Shown: one piece after another, positions 7,164-16,908 of the stretch | Layout of the letters: every line of letters starts with the position of its first letter | Position numbering within the stretch: the stretch's first letter is position 1 | Source of the DNA: Corynebacterium liangguodongii | GTDB lineage: Bacteria; Actinomycetota; Actinomycetes; Mycobacteriales; Mycobacteriaceae | Reading direction: 5' to 3' | DNA: 64,000 bases | NCBI RefSeq assembly: GCF_003070865.1 | Contig: NZ_CP026948.1 | Coordinates: 2,170,001 to 2,234,000, forward strand | The notes under the pieces: model-generated | Seen by the model: the letters and a program-made list of their open reading frames with translations, nothing else | Told to the model about the DNA's origin: nothing | The model's database searches: none | Made by a program: the position numbers and the translations under genes

Positions 7164-7934
7164 GTGTACCGTACCCGTCGGCTAGCCACGCTTTCCCGTT
7201 CGCTTCGCCTCCTGCGCTCGTTTAGCTACGAGCAGTATCGCCCGGGCATCTTCTACGGCGGGCTAGCGCGCGATACCGCGCAGCTTATCGACGCCTTGTG
7301 GACCGACCTCACAGGCTCGCGCCTGCCGGGAGCCTCCGTCCTCGACGTCGGCGGCGGCCCCGGCTACTACGCCGCAGAATTCGCCAGGCTCGGCGCCTCC
7401 TATGTCGGCCTCGAACCGGACGTATCCGAGCTCACCGCGGCCGGCCTGAGCGGCTACGGCGCGGTGCGCGGCGACGGCGCGGCCCTCCCCTTTGCCGATT
7501 CCTCCTTCGATGTCGTCTACTCCTCAAACGTCGCCGAGCACATCCCGAACTGGCGGGAGATGGGCGAGGAGATGATCCGGGTGTGCTCCCCCGGCGGGCT
7601 CGTCGTGCTCAGCTACACCGTCTGGTTGGGCCCGTTCGGCGGCCACGAGACGGGGCTGTGGCCGCATTATGTCGGCGGCGAGTTCGCGCGGCGCCGCTAC
7701 GAGAGGCGGCACGGCCGAGAGCCGAAAAACGTCTGGGGCAGCTCGCTGTTCGCCGTGAGCGCCGCGGACGGCCTGCGCTGGGCGCGCTCCACGGGGCTTA
7801 TGCGATTCGCCTTCCCGCGCTACCACCCGCGGTGGGCGTGGTGGGTGGCAAAGGTGCCCCTCCTGCGCGAATTTGCCACCTCCAACCTCGTGGTGGTGCT
7901 GCGCGCGCCCGGGGGCAGCGGCGGCCCGGCTTAG
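7164..7934 (+). CDS. mtrP: SAM-dependent methyltransferase, MtrP-like
   Basis: Class I methyltransferase of 256 residues from GTG 7164. It has motif I ([16 protein letters not shown]), the acidic end of strand 2 (GLEPDVSEL), a motif with [16 protein letters not shown], and a C-terminal helical region. In the corresponding C. glutamicum and mycobacterial locus the homologue MtrP is needed for transport of trehalose monomycolate, apparently through an acetylated/methylated intermediate step; that role is transferred by synteny. A longer start at ATG 7128 would overlap the divergent glycosyltransferase by 32 nt. The 3' end converges on pckG, and the two stop codons overlap within TTAG (7931-7934). 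Confidence 0.82.
   Translation: MYRTRRLATLSRSLRLLRSFSYEQYRPGIFYGGLARDTAQLIDALWTDLTGSRLPGASVLDVGGGPGYYAAEFARLGASYVGLEPDVSELTAAGLSGYGAVRGDGAALPFADSSFDVVYSSNVAEHIPNWREMGEEMIRVCSPGGLVVLSYTVWLGPFGGHETGLWPHYVGGEFARRRYERRHGREPKNVWGSSLFAVSAADGLRWARSTGLMRFAFPRYHPRWAWWVAKVPLLREFATSNLVVVLRAPGGSGGPA
7168..7173 (-). promoter_or_regulatory. Candidate -10 (TACGGT) of the glycosyltransferase gene
   Basis: Minus-strand TACGGT ends 8 nt before ATG 7159. With the TATCTT element on the other strand this makes a compact head-to-head promoter pair. Confidence 0.35.
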
Positions 7935-9760
7935 TTGCCGGTTGCCGCCGCGATGCGCGCCTCGAGCGCGTCGAGCTGCGCGAAGATCTCGCGCGGCACG
8001 CGGCCACCCAGGCCCTCGAGGTAGCGGCGGGAATCCTTGGCGTCGCTCGACCAGGCCTCCGGGTCCGCGGAGAGGGCCTCTTGGACATCCGCAAGCGGGG
8101 TCTCCAGCCCCTCGAGGTCAAGGTCCTCGGCCCGCGCGGTGTAGCCCGCGACGGTCTCCTCGGCGCCGACGGTGCCCTCGATGCGGTCGACGATCCACTT
8201 GAGCACCCGGGAGTTCTCGCCGAACCCCGGCCACAGGAAGCGGCCGTCGTCGCCGCGGCGGAACCAGTTGACCAGGAAGATCGCCGGCATGCGCTCGCCG
8301 CCCTTGGCCCCCATGTCAAGCCAGTGCTGGAAGTAGTCGCCCACGGCGTAGCCCATGAACGGCAGCATCGCCATCGGGTCGTGGCGCAGGGTGCCCACGC
8401 TGGCCTCGCTCGAGGCGGCGGTCTGGCCCGAAGAGAGCATCGCGCCGATGGTCGTGCCGTGCTCCCAATCGCGGGCCTGGGTCACCAGGGGGACGGTATC
8501 GGGCCGGCGACCGCCGAAGAGGATCGCGTCGATCTTCACCCCGCGCGGGTCGTTGAACTCGGGCGCGGCCGTCGGGCACTGCTCGATGGGCACGCAGTAG
8601 CGCGAGTTCGGGTGGGCCGCGTCGCGCCCGGAGCCAGGCTCCCAGTCGTTGCCGCGCCAGTCGATGAGGTGGGCCGGGGCCTCGCCGTCCATGCCCTCCC
8701 ACCAGATGTCGCCGTCGTCCGTGAGCGCGACGTTGGTGAACAAGGTGTTGCCCGCCTCCATCGTGCGCATGGCAATCGGGTTGGACCCGTAGCTCGTGCC
8801 CGGGGCGACGCCAAAGAAACCGTTTTCCGGGTTCACGGCGTAGAGGCCATCTTCGCGCAGGTGCATCCAGGCGATGTCGTCTCCGACAACCTCGGCGCTC
8901 CAGCCGGGCAGCGTCGGGGTGATCATGGCCAGGTTGGTCTTGCCGCATGCCGAAGGGAACGCCCCCGCGATGTGGTAGCTCTTCCCCTCCGGGGAGGTGA
9001 GTTTGAGGATGAGCATGTGCTCCGCCATCCAGCCCTCCTCCTTGGCCATGACGGAGGCGATGCGCAGCGCGTAGCACTTCTTGGCCAAGATCGCGTTGCC
9101 GCCGTAGCCGGAACCGAACGACCAAATCTCCTTGGTCGCGGGGAACTGGGAGATGTACTTCGTCTCGTTGCACGGCCATGCGACGTCCTCTTCGCCCGCC
9201 TCGAGCGGCGCACCGACGGAGTGGAGGCAGTGGACGAAGTTATCTCCCTCGATCTTCTCCAGTGCCTCGGTGCCCATGCGGGTCATGATCCGCATGGACA
9301 TCACGACGTATTCCGAGTCCGTCAGCTGGACGCCGAGCTTCGGCTCCGGGTCCGTGATCGGCCCCATGCAGAACGGGACGACGTACATGGTGCGCCCCTT
9401 CATGGAGCCGCGGAAGTGCTCGCGCATCTCCTCTTTGAGGGCCTCGGGCTTCATCCAGTTATTGGTCGGGCCCGCATCAGCTTCCTCTTCGGTGGCGATG
9501 AACGTGCGCGATTCGACGCGGGCGACGTCGGAGGGGTTGGAGCGCGCAAGGAAGGAGTTAGGGCGCTTGGCCTCGTCGAGCTTGATGAGCGTCCCCTTCT
9601 CCACCAGATCCGCCGCGAAGGCATCCCACTCGCTTCGGGACCCATCGACGAAGACCACCCTGTCGGGCTGGAACAGCTCCTCAGCCTCGGCCACCCAGGA
9701 AATCAGGTGCTCGTTGTCGGTTGGCGCGTCCTGCGTCAACCCCTTGATAGCGGCGGTCAT
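7931..9760 (-). CDS. pckG: Phosphoenolpyruvate carboxykinase (GTP)
   Basis: Converts oxaloacetate and GTP to phosphoenolpyruvate, the gluconeogenic entry step. The 609-residue length fits GTP-type enzymes, and the start is ATG 9760 ([10 protein letters not shown]). The kinase-1 loop [12 protein letters not shown] lies at about 268-279 with the hyper-reactive cysteine and lysine, followed by GDDIAWM (about 293-299) for metal binding. The start is preceded by GGGAGAGCACT. It is divergent from trmB across a 427-nt region holding two 18-bp palindromes. pckG sits between mtrP and the cmpL1 cluster in the same order as in C. glutamicum and mycobacteria, so the location is ancestral and does not itself imply an envelope function. 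Confidence 0.97.
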   Translation of the reverse strand: MTAAIKGLTQDAPTDNEHLISWVAEAEELFQPDRVVFVDGSRSEWDAFAADLVEKGTLIKLDEAKRPNSFLARSNPSDVARVESRTFIATEEEADAGPTNNWMKPEALKEEMREHFRGSMKGRTMYVVPFCMGPITDPEPKLGVQLTDSEYVVMSMRIMTRMGTEALEKIEGDNFVHCLHSVGAPLEAGEEDVAWPCNETKYISQFPATKEIWSFGSGYGGNAILAKKCYALRIASVMAKEEGWMAEHMLILKLTSPEGKSYHIAGAFPSACGKTNLAMITPTLPGWSAEVVGDDIAWMHLREDGLYAVNPENGFFGVAPGTSYGSNPIAMRTMEAGNTLFTNVALTDDGDIWWEGMDGEAPAHLIDWRGNDWEPGSGRDAAHPNSRYCVPIEQCPTAAPEFNDPRGVKIDAILFGGRRPDTVPLVTQARDWEHGTTIGAMLSSGQTAASSEASVGTLRHDPMAMLPFMGYAVGDYFQHWLDMGAKGGERMPAIFLVNWFRRGDDGRFLWPGFGENSRVLKWIVDRIEGTVGAEETVAGYTARAEDLDLEGLETPLADVQEALSADPEAWSSDAKDSRRYLEGLGGRVPREIFAQLDALEARIAAATGN

Positions 9761-9972
9761 AGTGCTCTCCCGTACTTGTCGTCGCGTCTTACGCCGGGGC
9801 ACTGGCGCCCCGACTGGTTATTTCCGGATCCGTCACGCGGAAAGTTTTTCCGTAGGTAACCAGACTATCGAAAACGTCTGCTCGCTGGAACAACCGCGCG
9901 CGTTGCCGCGCCCAATACGGGTATAACCAGTGACGCATCCCACGGGCCCGGGCCCCGTCTACCCCCGGACCG

Positions 9973-9990
9973 TAACCCCGGATGGGGGTA
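9973..9990. promoter_or_regulatory. Palindromic operator candidate 1
   Basis: TAACCCCGGATGGGGGTA, an 18-bp imperfect palindrome. Together with the copy at 10090 it suggests a dimeric regulator bound at two sites in the pckG-trmB region. C/G-box palindromes of this look are seen for copper-responsive CsoR-type repressors, but nothing nearby is a copper gene. Confidence 0.4.
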
Positions 9991-10089
9991 GAGCCCACCG
10001 GCCGCGACCACGGGAAACGGCACCCACCCAGGGAAAACGGGAAACTCGCCCGGGTCAAACATTTCCCGGAGCACTCGATGACCGGTTTC

Positions 10090-10107
10090 TACCCCCACAT
10101 AGGGGTA
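10090..10107. promoter_or_regulatory. Palindromic operator candidate 2
   Basis: TACCCCCACATAGGGGTA, an 18-bp palindrome with the same layout as the copy at 9973 and lying 117 nt from it (close to eleven helical turns). Confidence 0.45.
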
Positions 10108-10187
10108 ATGTCGCCCGTCAAGTACAGACCCGAGGCCCGCCCCTACCCAAACTTGCATCTGCCCACGTCATATGGACAATTAACGTG

Positions 10188-10958
10188 ATGCCTAACTCTA
10201 ATTTTTCTCAAACTTCCCGCCCAGCAACGGGCGAACTTCCCCCCGGCCGGCCGCTCCAAACCGAGTTCGACACCGGCCTCGACTACCCACGCCTCGGCTC
10301 GGTCACCTTCCGCCGCGGGACCCTCACCGAGAACCAGGAGGCGCTCTTTAACGCCCACTGGCCCCGCCTCGGCCGCGTCTTGGAGGACACGGTGATAGAC
10401 GTCGACGCATGGTTCGGGCGCGCGGGCCACCCGACGATCGTCGAGATCGGCTCGGGCACCGGCACATCTACCGCCGCGATGGCCCCGCTCGAGCGCGATA
10501 CCAACATTATTGCCGTCGAGCTCTACAAACCTGGCCTGGCCAAGCTGCTCGGCTCTCTCGTGCGCGAAGGAATCGACAACGTCCGAATGATCCGCGGCGA
10601 CGGCGTCGAGGTGCTCGCCCGCATGTGTGAGCCCGCATCGCTCGACGGGGTGCGCATCTTCTTCCCCGACCCGTGGCCGAAGGCCCGCCACCACAAGCGC
10701 CGCATTATCCAATCCGGCACGCTCAACCTCATCGCCACCCGCCTCAAGCCCGGCGGCGTGCTGCACGTCGCCACCGACCACGCCGACTATGCCGCCTGGA
10801 TCGACGAGCTTGCCCACGTCGAACCGCTGCTCGAGTACAAGGGGTGGCCGTGGCCGGAGGCCCCCGTCCTCACCGACCGCCAAGTCATCACCAAGTTCGA
10901 GGGCAAGGGCCTCGACAAAGACCACACCATCCGCGAGTACCTTTGGACGAAAAAGTAG
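10188..10958 (+). CDS. trmB: tRNA (guanine-N7-)-methyltransferase
   Basis: Makes m7G46 in tRNA. It has 256 residues from ATG 10188. Motif I is [16 protein letters not shown], and the family signature [15 protein letters not shown] is intact, with the catalytic Asp and the Arg/His cluster. Upstream in-frame codons back to 9930 are low-quality sequence in the promoter region and are not used. The NYN gene follows after 8 nt and cmpL1 20 nt later, so trmB probably heads the operon that carries the mycolate exporter, as in mycobacteria (Rv0208c-Rv0207c-Rv0206c). Confidence 0.95.
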   Translation: MPNSNFSQTSRPATGELPPGRPLQTEFDTGLDYPRLGSVTFRRGTLTENQEALFNAHWPRLGRVLEDTVIDVDAWFGRAGHPTIVEIGSGTGTSTAAMAPLERDTNIIAVELYKPGLAKLLGSLVREGIDNVRMIRGDGVEVLARMCEPASLDGVRIFFPDPWPKARHHKRRIIQSGTLNLIATRLKPGGVLHVATDHADYAAWIDELAHVEPLLEYKGWPWPEAPVLTDRQVITKFEGKGLDKDHTIREYLWTKK

Positions 10959-10966
10959 GCAGGATT

Positions 10967-11662
10967 ATGAGCATGAACGACCTCCACGAAATCACCCACC
11001 CGTACTCCCCCGGCGCCCAGAAGGGGCCCGATAGCTACCTGCTGGTGTGGGACGCCCCCAACCTGGACATGGGGCTCGGGGCCATCCTCGGCGGCCGGCC
11101 CACCGCCGCCTACCGCCCGCGTTTCGACGCCATCGGGCGCTGGCTCATCTCTAAGGCCGACGAGGCCGCCGCGGCCCAGGGCGAGCCGGTCGAACCGGAG
11201 GCGACCGTCTTTACCAACATCGCGCCGCAGGGCGCGGACGTCGTGCGCCCCTGGGTCGAGGCGCTGCGCAACGTCGGCTTCGCCGTCTTTGCCAAGCCGA
11301 AGATCGACGACGCCTCCGACGTCGATAAGGACATGCTCGCCCACATCACGCGCCGGCGCGACGAGGGGGTGCTGCGCGGCCTCGTCGTCGCCTCCGCCGA
11401 CGGACAGAACTTCCAGCCCATGATCGAGGACCTGCTTGAGGACTCGATCCCGGTCACCGTCATCGGCTTCCACGAGCACGCCTCCTGGGCGGTGACAAAC
11501 CCCCGGTTCGACTTCGTTGACCTCGAAGACATCCCGGGCGTGTTCCGCGAGCCGCTGCCGCGCGTCAACCTCGACGCACTGCCCGACGAGGGCGCATGGC
11601 TGCAGCCGTTTAGGCCGCTGAGCTCGCTGCTCAATTCCCGCAGCGGCGCGAACCACGCCTAG
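10967..11662 (+). CDS. NYN-domain protein (Rv0207c-like)
   Basis: 231-residue protein of the NYN/PIN-like nuclease superfamily. The N-terminal LLVWDAPNLDMGLGAILGG carries the first conserved Asp and Asn (about residues 29-33). Further acidic positions include DDASDVDKDM (about 121-130) and VVASADGQNFQPM, the layout of metal-dependent RNases of the PIN-like fold. Whether it is active is not known. It sits between trmB and cmpL1 with 20 nt to the latter and is syntenic with mycobacterial Rv0207c. The start is ATG 10967; a second ATG two codons later is possible. Confidence 0.85.
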   Translation: MSMNDLHEITHPYSPGAQKGPDSYLLVWDAPNLDMGLGAILGGRPTAAYRPRFDAIGRWLISKADEAAAAQGEPVEPEATVFTNIAPQGADVVRPWVEALRNVGFAVFAKPKIDDASDVDKDMLAHITRRRDEGVLRGLVVASADGQNFQPMIEDLLEDSIPVTVIGFHEHASWAVTNPRFDFVDLEDIPGVFREPLPRVNLDALPDEGAWLQPFRPLSSLLNSRSGANHA

Positions 11663-11682
11663 AGGGGAGGTGCGAGCGCAGC

Positions 11683-13986
11683 ATGTTTTATACGTGGGGC
11701 ATCTTCGCCCACCGGCACCGCCGGGTCATCCCGGTAGTCGTGATCACGCTCATCGTCGTGATGCAGGTGTTCTTCGGCTCCAAGCTCGCCGAGCGGCTCT
11801 CCCAGGAGGGTTGGGAGGACCCGGGGGCCGATTCCACCGCCGCGGCGGCGATCGAGCTCGAGACCTTCGGCCGCGACAACTCCGGCGACGTCATCGTGCT
11901 CGTCAGCTCCCCCAATGGGGTGACCAAGGGCCCCGTGTTCGACGAGGCGCACCGGCAGATCTCCCAGCTCAAGGAGCGCTTCCCCGCCGAGATTGACTCC
12001 ATCTCGAGCTACTTCGACTCCCCCAACCAGCAGCAGGTCACGGCGGACGGCACACAGGCATTCGCCGCGATCAGCCTGGCAGGCGACGGCGAGCAGACGC
12101 TGAAGGACTTCCGCACCATCGAGCCCGCGCTGCGCGACATCGAGCTTCCCGAGGGCGCGAACGCGCGCATCGCGGGCGCCACCGCCGTCGCCGACGCGCT
12201 GGACGACGGCATGTCCAACGACATCGCCCGCGCCGAAAAGGTCGGCCTGATCTTCGTCGCCCTGATCCTCCTGTGGGTCTTCGGCGGCGTCGTCGCGGCG
12301 GCGATGCCGCTGATCGTCGGGGTGCTCTCCATCGGCGGCTCGTTGAGCCTGCTCTCCATCCTGGCCCAGTACCAGCAGGTCAACGTCTTCTCCCAATCCG
12401 TCATCACCTTGCTCGGCCTCGGCCTCGCCATCGACTACGGGTTGTTCATGGTCTCGCGCTTCCGCGAGGAGCTCGACCGGGGCCGAGACGTCGAGCAAGC
12501 CGTCGCGGTAACCACGGCCACGGCGGGCAAGACCGTGTTTTTCTCCGCCCTCATGGTCGGCGTCGCGCTCTCCGGCCTGCTGATGTTCCCCCAGGCCTTC
12601 CTCAAATCTGTCGCCTACGGCGCGATCGCCGCGGTGGCCCTAGCCGCGCTGATATCGGTCACCGTCCTGCCCGCCCTCTTCGGCCTGCTCGGCTCCCGCA
12701 TCGACATGTGGGCGGTGCGCAGGACCTCAAGGCGCGCCCGCCAGGTGGAAGATTCCGTGTGGTACCGCGCCCCCCGCTGGGCAATGCGCCACGCCAAGGC
12801 CGTCGTCGCCTGCTCCGCGCTCGCGCTCACGCTGCTGACCATCCCGGTCGTCGGCATCTCCTTCGGCGGCATCAACGAGTCCTACCTCCCGCCGAGCCAG
12901 GACACCCGCCAGGCCCAGGACGCCTTCAACCAGGCCTTCCCCGCCTTCCGCACCGACCCCGTCAAGCTCGTGGTCACGGGAGCGGATAACAACGAACTGG
13001 TAGACGTTGTCATGCAGGCGCGCCAGGTCACCGGGCTGGCGTCCCCGCTGGCGCCGTCGCACCCGACGAAGGACGGCACCACGATCCTCGCAGCGCCGCT
13101 GGAGGACCGGAACGCCGGCGCGGACGTCGTCAAGCAGCTGCGCGCCATCGAGGCGCCCGAGGGCGTTGAGCTCTACGTCGCCGGCACACCCGCCATGGAG
13201 GTCGAATCGATCGAGGCCCTGCTCGGGCGCCTGCCGTGGATGGCGCTCTACATGGTCGCCGCGACGTTTATCCTCATGGCACTGCTCTTCGGCTCGCTGA
13301 TCCTGCCCGCCAAGGCCGTGATCATGAACCTGCTCGGCATCGGGGCGACGCTCGGGTTCCTCACCCTCGTCTTCGTTGGCGGCCTGGGCTCCGGGCTCCT
13401 CGGTTTCACCCCCGGCCCCATGATGAGCCCCGTGCTCGTGCTCATCATCGCCATCCTCTACGGCCTGTCCACCGACTACGAGGTCTTCCTCGTCTCGCGC
13501 ATGGTGGAAGCGCGCCACAACCGCGCCTCCACGGACGGGGCCATCGCCTACGGCACCGCGCACACCGGCGGGATCATCACCGCCGCCGCCGCGATCATGA
13601 TCGTCGTCGCCGCGGCGTTCGCGATGAGCGAGATCGTCATGATGAAATACATCGCCTACGGCATGATCTTCTCCCTCGCCCTCGACGCCACGATCATCCG
13701 CCTCATGCTCGTGCCCGCCGTGATGCACCTGCTGCGCGAGGACAACTGGTGGGCGCCGCGGTGGGTCAAACGCGCCTACGCGATCCTCGGCGAACACTCT
13801 GACCCCGCCGACGGCTCCCCCCTGGCGCTGCCGCCTGGGCACCGCAAGCAGCGCGAGCTCATGGTCGCCGACACCGTCGTCGACGCCGCCCCGGTGCGCG
13901 GCGGCGTGAGCATCGAAGAAAACCGTGAGCTCATCGCCTTCGAAGATCTCATCAAACGGCTCTCGAACGAATCCAGAGACCGCTAG
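11683..13986 (+). CDS. cmpL1: CmpL1/MmpL3-type trehalose monomycolate flippase
   Basis: RND-superfamily transporter that moves trehalose monomycolate across the inner membrane using the proton gradient. It has 767 residues. TM1 lies at about 12-32, then periplasmic domain 1, TM2-6 at about 185-360, TM7, periplasmic domain 2, and TM8-12 at about 530-690, with a short cytoplasmic tail. The proton-relay Asp-Tyr pairs are both present: GLAIDYGLFMVSRF and GLSTDYEVFLVSRM. A long MmpL3-type C-terminal extension is absent, as in corynebacterial CmpL1. Gene order with NYN and trmB upstream and TmaT/MtrP functions nearby supports MmpL3 orthology over other MmpL paralogues. Confidence 0.93.
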   Translation: MFYTWGIFAHRHRRVIPVVVITLIVVMQVFFGSKLAERLSQEGWEDPGADSTAAAAIELETFGRDNSGDVIVLVSSPNGVTKGPVFDEAHRQISQLKERFPAEIDSISSYFDSPNQQQVTADGTQAFAAISLAGDGEQTLKDFRTIEPALRDIELPEGANARIAGATAVADALDDGMSNDIARAEKVGLIFVALILLWVFGGVVAAAMPLIVGVLSIGGSLSLLSILAQYQQVNVFSQSVITLLGLGLAIDYGLFMVSRFREELDRGRDVEQAVAVTTATAGKTVFFSALMVGVALSGLLMFPQAFLKSVAYGAIAAVALAALISVTVLPALFGLLGSRIDMWAVRRTSRRARQVEDSVWYRAPRWAMRHAKAVVACSALALTLLTIPVVGISFGGINESYLPPSQDTRQAQDAFNQAFPAFRTDPVKLVVTGADNNELVDVVMQARQVTGLASPLAPSHPTKDGTTILAAPLEDRNAGADVVKQLRAIEAPEGVELYVAGTPAMEVESIEALLGRLPWMALYMVAATFILMALLFGSLILPAKAVIMNLLGIGATLGFLTLVFVGGLGSGLLGFTPGPMMSPVLVLIIAILYGLSTDYEVFLVSRMVEARHNRASTDGAIAYGTAHTGGIITAAAAIMIVVAAAFAMSEIVMMKYIAYGMIFSLALDATIIRLMLVPAVMHLLREDNWWAPRWVKRAYAILGEHSDPADGSPLALPPGHRKQRELMVADTVVDAAPVRGGVSIEENRELIAFEDLIKRLSNESRDR

Positions 13987-13991
13987 AGGGG

Positions 13992-14972
13992 GTGGATGTC
14001 CCGGTGAAGATCTCCGCTGCCCAATGGCTGCGCTGGGGCGCCCCGCTGGCCGTCATGGCGGTCATCGCCTTCATCTTCCGGGACAAGCTGGGCTTTATCG
14101 CGGACGCCTTTGACGCGCTCGGGCGGGCGGACCCCGGCCCGGTGGCCGCCGCGCTCGCCTGCGCTGTGGCCTCCATTCTCGCCATGGCCGCGGTGATGGA
14201 GCTGCTCTTAAACGTCGAGCGCCGCGTCACGGGGATCTGGCCGTGCACCGCGATCACCCTGGCGTCGAACTCCTGGTCCACCACCTTACCCGGCGGCCCC
14301 GCGTTCTCGGCCTGGCTGACCTACCGCGTGCAGCGCAGCTGGGGAGCGACCGAGGGCGTGTGCGGCTGGTTCTTCGTCCTCTCCGGCGCGCTGTCTACCG
14401 TGTGGCTCATCCTCATCGGCGTGGCCACCGCGCTGCTCTTCGGCGCCCAGCTCTCCCCCGCCGCCCTGGCCGCCTCGCTCGCCACCGCCCTGCTCTCCAT
14501 GGCGGCGCTGTGGTGGGCCACCGGCCACCCGGGGCGGCTGCGGCGCTGGGCCGCCCTGGCCCCCGAGCGCGCCCGGGCGAAGCTCGTCGAGGTCATCGAC
14601 CAGGTCGCCCGCATCCGCATGACGCGCACCCGCTTCACCCTCACCGCCATGTATTCGCTGCTCAATCGCCTCTTCGACCTCTCGGTGTTTTGGCTGTGCT
14701 GCCTCGCCATCGTGCCCTCCGCACCGCTCGGCGCGGTCACTCTGGCGTTTATCATAACCAAGCTGGCGGGCTCCGCGCAGGTCACGCCGGGCGGGGTGGG
14801 CACGGTCGAGTCCATCGCCGCCGCCTCGCTCGTCGCCAGCGGCTTTTCGCTTGTCGACGCCACAGCGGCCACCCTGATCTACCGCGCCATATCCTTCGCC
14901 TTCATCACCGCCGCCGGCTGGGTCGTCTACTTCGTGGCCTACGCCGGGCGGGGGCTAATGTTGAGGCCATGA
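13992..14972 (+). CDS. YbhN/UPF0104 flippase-like membrane protein
   Basis: 326-residue polytopic protein of the lysylphosphatidylglycerol synthase TM-region family (UPF0104). It has about eight hydrophobic segments and the family-like motif QVTPGGVGTVESIAAASLV near residue 270. Homologues occupy the same place beside mmpL3 in mycobacteria (Rv0204c/Rv0205 area). Substrate unknown; a lipid transport role is plausible from the neighbours. The start is GTG 13992, only 5 nt after the cmpL1 stop; a GTG four codons downstream is an alternative. The last base pairs overlap the next gene (ATGA). Confidence 0.82.
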   Translation: MDVPVKISAAQWLRWGAPLAVMAVIAFIFRDKLGFIADAFDALGRADPGPVAAALACAVASILAMAAVMELLLNVERRVTGIWPCTAITLASNSWSTTLPGGPAFSAWLTYRVQRSWGATEGVCGWFFVLSGALSTVWLILIGVATALLFGAQLSPAALAASLATALLSMAALWWATGHPGRLRRWAALAPERARAKLVEVIDQVARIRMTRTRFTLTAMYSLLNRLFDLSVFWLCCLAIVPSAPLGAVTLAFIITKLAGSAQVTPGGVGTVESIAAASLVASGFSLVDATAATLIYRAISFAFITAAGWVVYFVAYAGRGLMLRP

Positions 14973-15325
14973 TGAAGAAAAGCTACGCCGTCGCGGCCGA
15001 CTACGTCGCCATCGCGGCCTTCGCTCTGCTTGCCCGCGCCGCGCACCAATCCGAGGACATGCCGTTTACCTTCCTCGGCTGGCTCGAGACGTTTCTTCCC
15101 TTCGCCACCGGGCTCGCCCTGGCATGGCTCGTGCTGCGCCGGGACCGCGGGGTGCTGATCTGGCTGATCACCGTCGCCGTCGGCCTGGTCATCTGGGGCT
15201 TCTACCGCGACAAGCTGCCCCACATCTCGTTTGTCATCGTCGCCTCCACCGTCTCCGCCGCGCTCATGCTCGGCTGGCGCGGCCTCGCCCGCCTGGCCCT
15301 GCGCCGTAGGGCGGGCGCCCGCTAA
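14969..15325 (+). CDS. DUF3054 family small membrane protein
   Basis: 118 residues with four predicted hydrophobic helices, fitting the DUF3054 family of actinobacterial membrane proteins. The start ATG 14969 overlaps the preceding stop (ATGA), so it is translationally coupled and closes the cmpL1 operon. The 3' end overlaps the converging betA stop by 4 nt. No function can be assigned. Confidence 0.8.
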   Translation: MMKKSYAVAADYVAIAAFALLARAAHQSEDMPFTFLGWLETFLPFATGLALAWLVLRRDRGVLIWLITVAVGLVIWGFYRDKLPHISFVIVASTVSAALMLGWRGLARLALRRRAGAR

Positions 15326-16881
15326 CGGGCGCCCGCGATGAGCTGTGCCGCCCGCTCGCCGATGAGGTAGCAGGTGATGTTGGGGTTGACCGCCGTGAGC
15401 TGGGGCATGACGGAGGCATCGGCGACGCGCAGGCGATGAACGCCTTTCACCCGCAGGTCCGGGTCGAGCGGGGAGAGCTCGTCATCGGGCGATCCCATGC
15501 GCACCGTGCCGGCGGGGTGGTAGACGGTGTTATGGGTCTTGGTGATGTAGGCGGCGATATCGGCGTCGCTAAGAGCGCCCGGCCCCGGGGAAAGCTCGCG
15601 CTTGATCACCCCGGCGAGCGCGGGCTGGGAGGCAATCTTGCGGGCGAGCTTGATCCCCTCCACCGCGATGTGCATGTCGTAGCCCTCCGGGTCCGTGAAG
15701 TAGCGCGGGTCGACCCGCGGCTTGTCGCGGTAGTCCGCCGAGCGCAGGCGCACGGTCCCGCGGGAGCGTGCGTGGGTGACATTGGGGGTGAGCGCGAAGG
15801 CCTCATCGGCGAAGGGGTACCCGGCCCGGGCGGTGTGCATGTCGAAGGGCGTCGAGCCGTAATGCATCATCACATCCGGCAGGCCGGCGTCGCTGGCGTC
15901 GGCGTCGATCTGGGCGAAGATGCCGATTTCCCACCATTGTGTGGAATCGCGCACCATCTCGACGTTCGTCTCGAACTGGATGACCACCTCCGGGTGGTCC
16001 TGCAGGTTGGAGCCCACCCCGGGGGAATCCACAAGTGCCTCGATACCGAAGGACTCCAGGTGCTCCTTCGGCCCGATGCCCGAGAGCATGAGGAGCTGAG
16101 GCGAGTTGATTGCGCCGGCGGAGATGATGACCTCGCGCTCGGCGCGGATGCTCGCCTTACGGTTGAACATGTCCTTGCGGTACTCGACCCCGGTCGCTTC
16201 GGTGCCGTCAAAAAGGACGCGGGTGGCCCAGGTATCGGTAAGAATGTCGAGGTTCTCGCGATCGCGGATCGGGTGGAGGTAGGACACCGAGGACGACGAG
16301 CGCGTGTTGTCTGCGTGGGAGGAGATTTGGAAGAAGTCTGCGCCCGTTGTTACCGTCTCGCCCGTGTTGAACTGGCGGCGGGGGATGCCCGCCTGCTCGC
16401 AGGCGTCGAGAAGCGAAAGCCCGACCTTGTCCGTCTGCGGCACGTCCATGAGCTCGACCGGGCCTTCGTGCCCATAGTCATCTCCCTCGCGCGAGTTTGA
16501 CTCCATCCGCTTGATCAGCGGCAGAATCTCGTTCGGCCCCCACCCCGTCGCTCCGAGCTTTTCCCACAACTGGAGGTCCTCTGCGGGCGGGTGGAACGCG
16601 ATACAGGAGTTGTGCGAGGAGCACCCGCCGAGCACCCTCGCGCGCGCGTGGCGCATGAAGGAGTTGCCGTTTTCCTGCGGCTCGACCGGGTAGTCCCAAT
16701 CGAGGCCCGATTCCAGCAGATCGGGCCATCGCTTGAGGGAGAGCACCTCTTCGCAGTCGGCGTCGTCCGGCCCCGCCTCCAGCAACGCGACGGTGACGGA
16801 GGGGTCTTCGGAGAGCCTGGCGGCGATCACTGCCCCAGTCGACCCGCCCCCGACGACGATGTAATCGTAGGAATCACGCAT
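15322..16881 (-). CDS. betA: Choline dehydrogenase (GMC oxidoreductase)
   Basis: FAD enzyme that oxidises choline to betaine aldehyde. The N-terminal dinucleotide fold (YDYIVVGGGSTGAVIAARL), the GMC signature GGCSSHNSCIAFHPP, and the C-terminal active-site block HPAGTVRMGSPDDELSPLDP ... VNPNITCYLIGERAA are all present; the length of about 520 is normal. Two ATGs compete: 16890 lies only 2 nt after AGGAG, 16881 lies 11 nt after it; I use 16881. It is the last gene of betT-betB-betA, 27 nt after betB. No betI repressor gene is linked. Confidence 0.93.
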   Translation of the reverse strand: MRDSYDYIVVGGGSTGAVIAARLSEDPSVTVALLEAGPDDADCEEVLSLKRWPDLLESGLDWDYPVEPQENGNSFMRHARARVLGGCSSHNSCIAFHPPAEDLQLWEKLGATGWGPNEILPLIKRMESNSREGDDYGHEGPVELMDVPQTDKVGLSLLDACEQAGIPRRQFNTGETVTTGADFFQISSHADNTRSSSSVSYLHPIRDRENLDILTDTWATRVLFDGTEATGVEYRKDMFNRKASIRAEREVIISAGAINSPQLLMLSGIGPKEHLESFGIEALVDSPGVGSNLQDHPEVVIQFETNVEMVRDSTQWWEIGIFAQIDADASDAGLPDVMMHYGSTPFDMHTARAGYPFADEAFALTPNVTHARSRGTVRLRSADYRDKPRVDPRYFTDPEGYDMHIAVEGIKLARKIASQPALAGVIKRELSPGPGALSDADIAAYITKTHNTVYHPAGTVRMGSPDDELSPLDPDLRVKGVHRLRVADASVMPQLTAVNPNITCYLIGERAAQLIAGAR

Positions 16882-16908
16882 ACGTATCATCTCTCCTTTT
16901 TCGCGCTC

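Larger units (their letters stand above)
9761..10187. other. pckG-trmB divergent regulatory region
   Basis: 427-nt non-coding region. It contains two 18-bp palindromes of the form TA-N-CCCC-N6-GGGG-N-TA (annotated separately), additional half-sites TACCCC at 9960 and TACCC at 10144, and several CGGGAAA words at 10010-10062. trmB may be transcribed from near its start: GACAAT ends 7 nt before its ATG. Confidence 0.55.

Noticed and set aside
7298..9859. 853-codon plus-strand frame across the methyltransferase and pckG
   Set aside because: Antisense to pckG, whose kinase loop and full length are unmistakable; the long frame is a GC-driven artefact.
9930..10187. In-frame extension upstream of trmB
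   Set aside because: It covers the regulatory palindromes and encodes Pro/Arg-rich sequence unlike TrmB; ATG 10188 is the family start.
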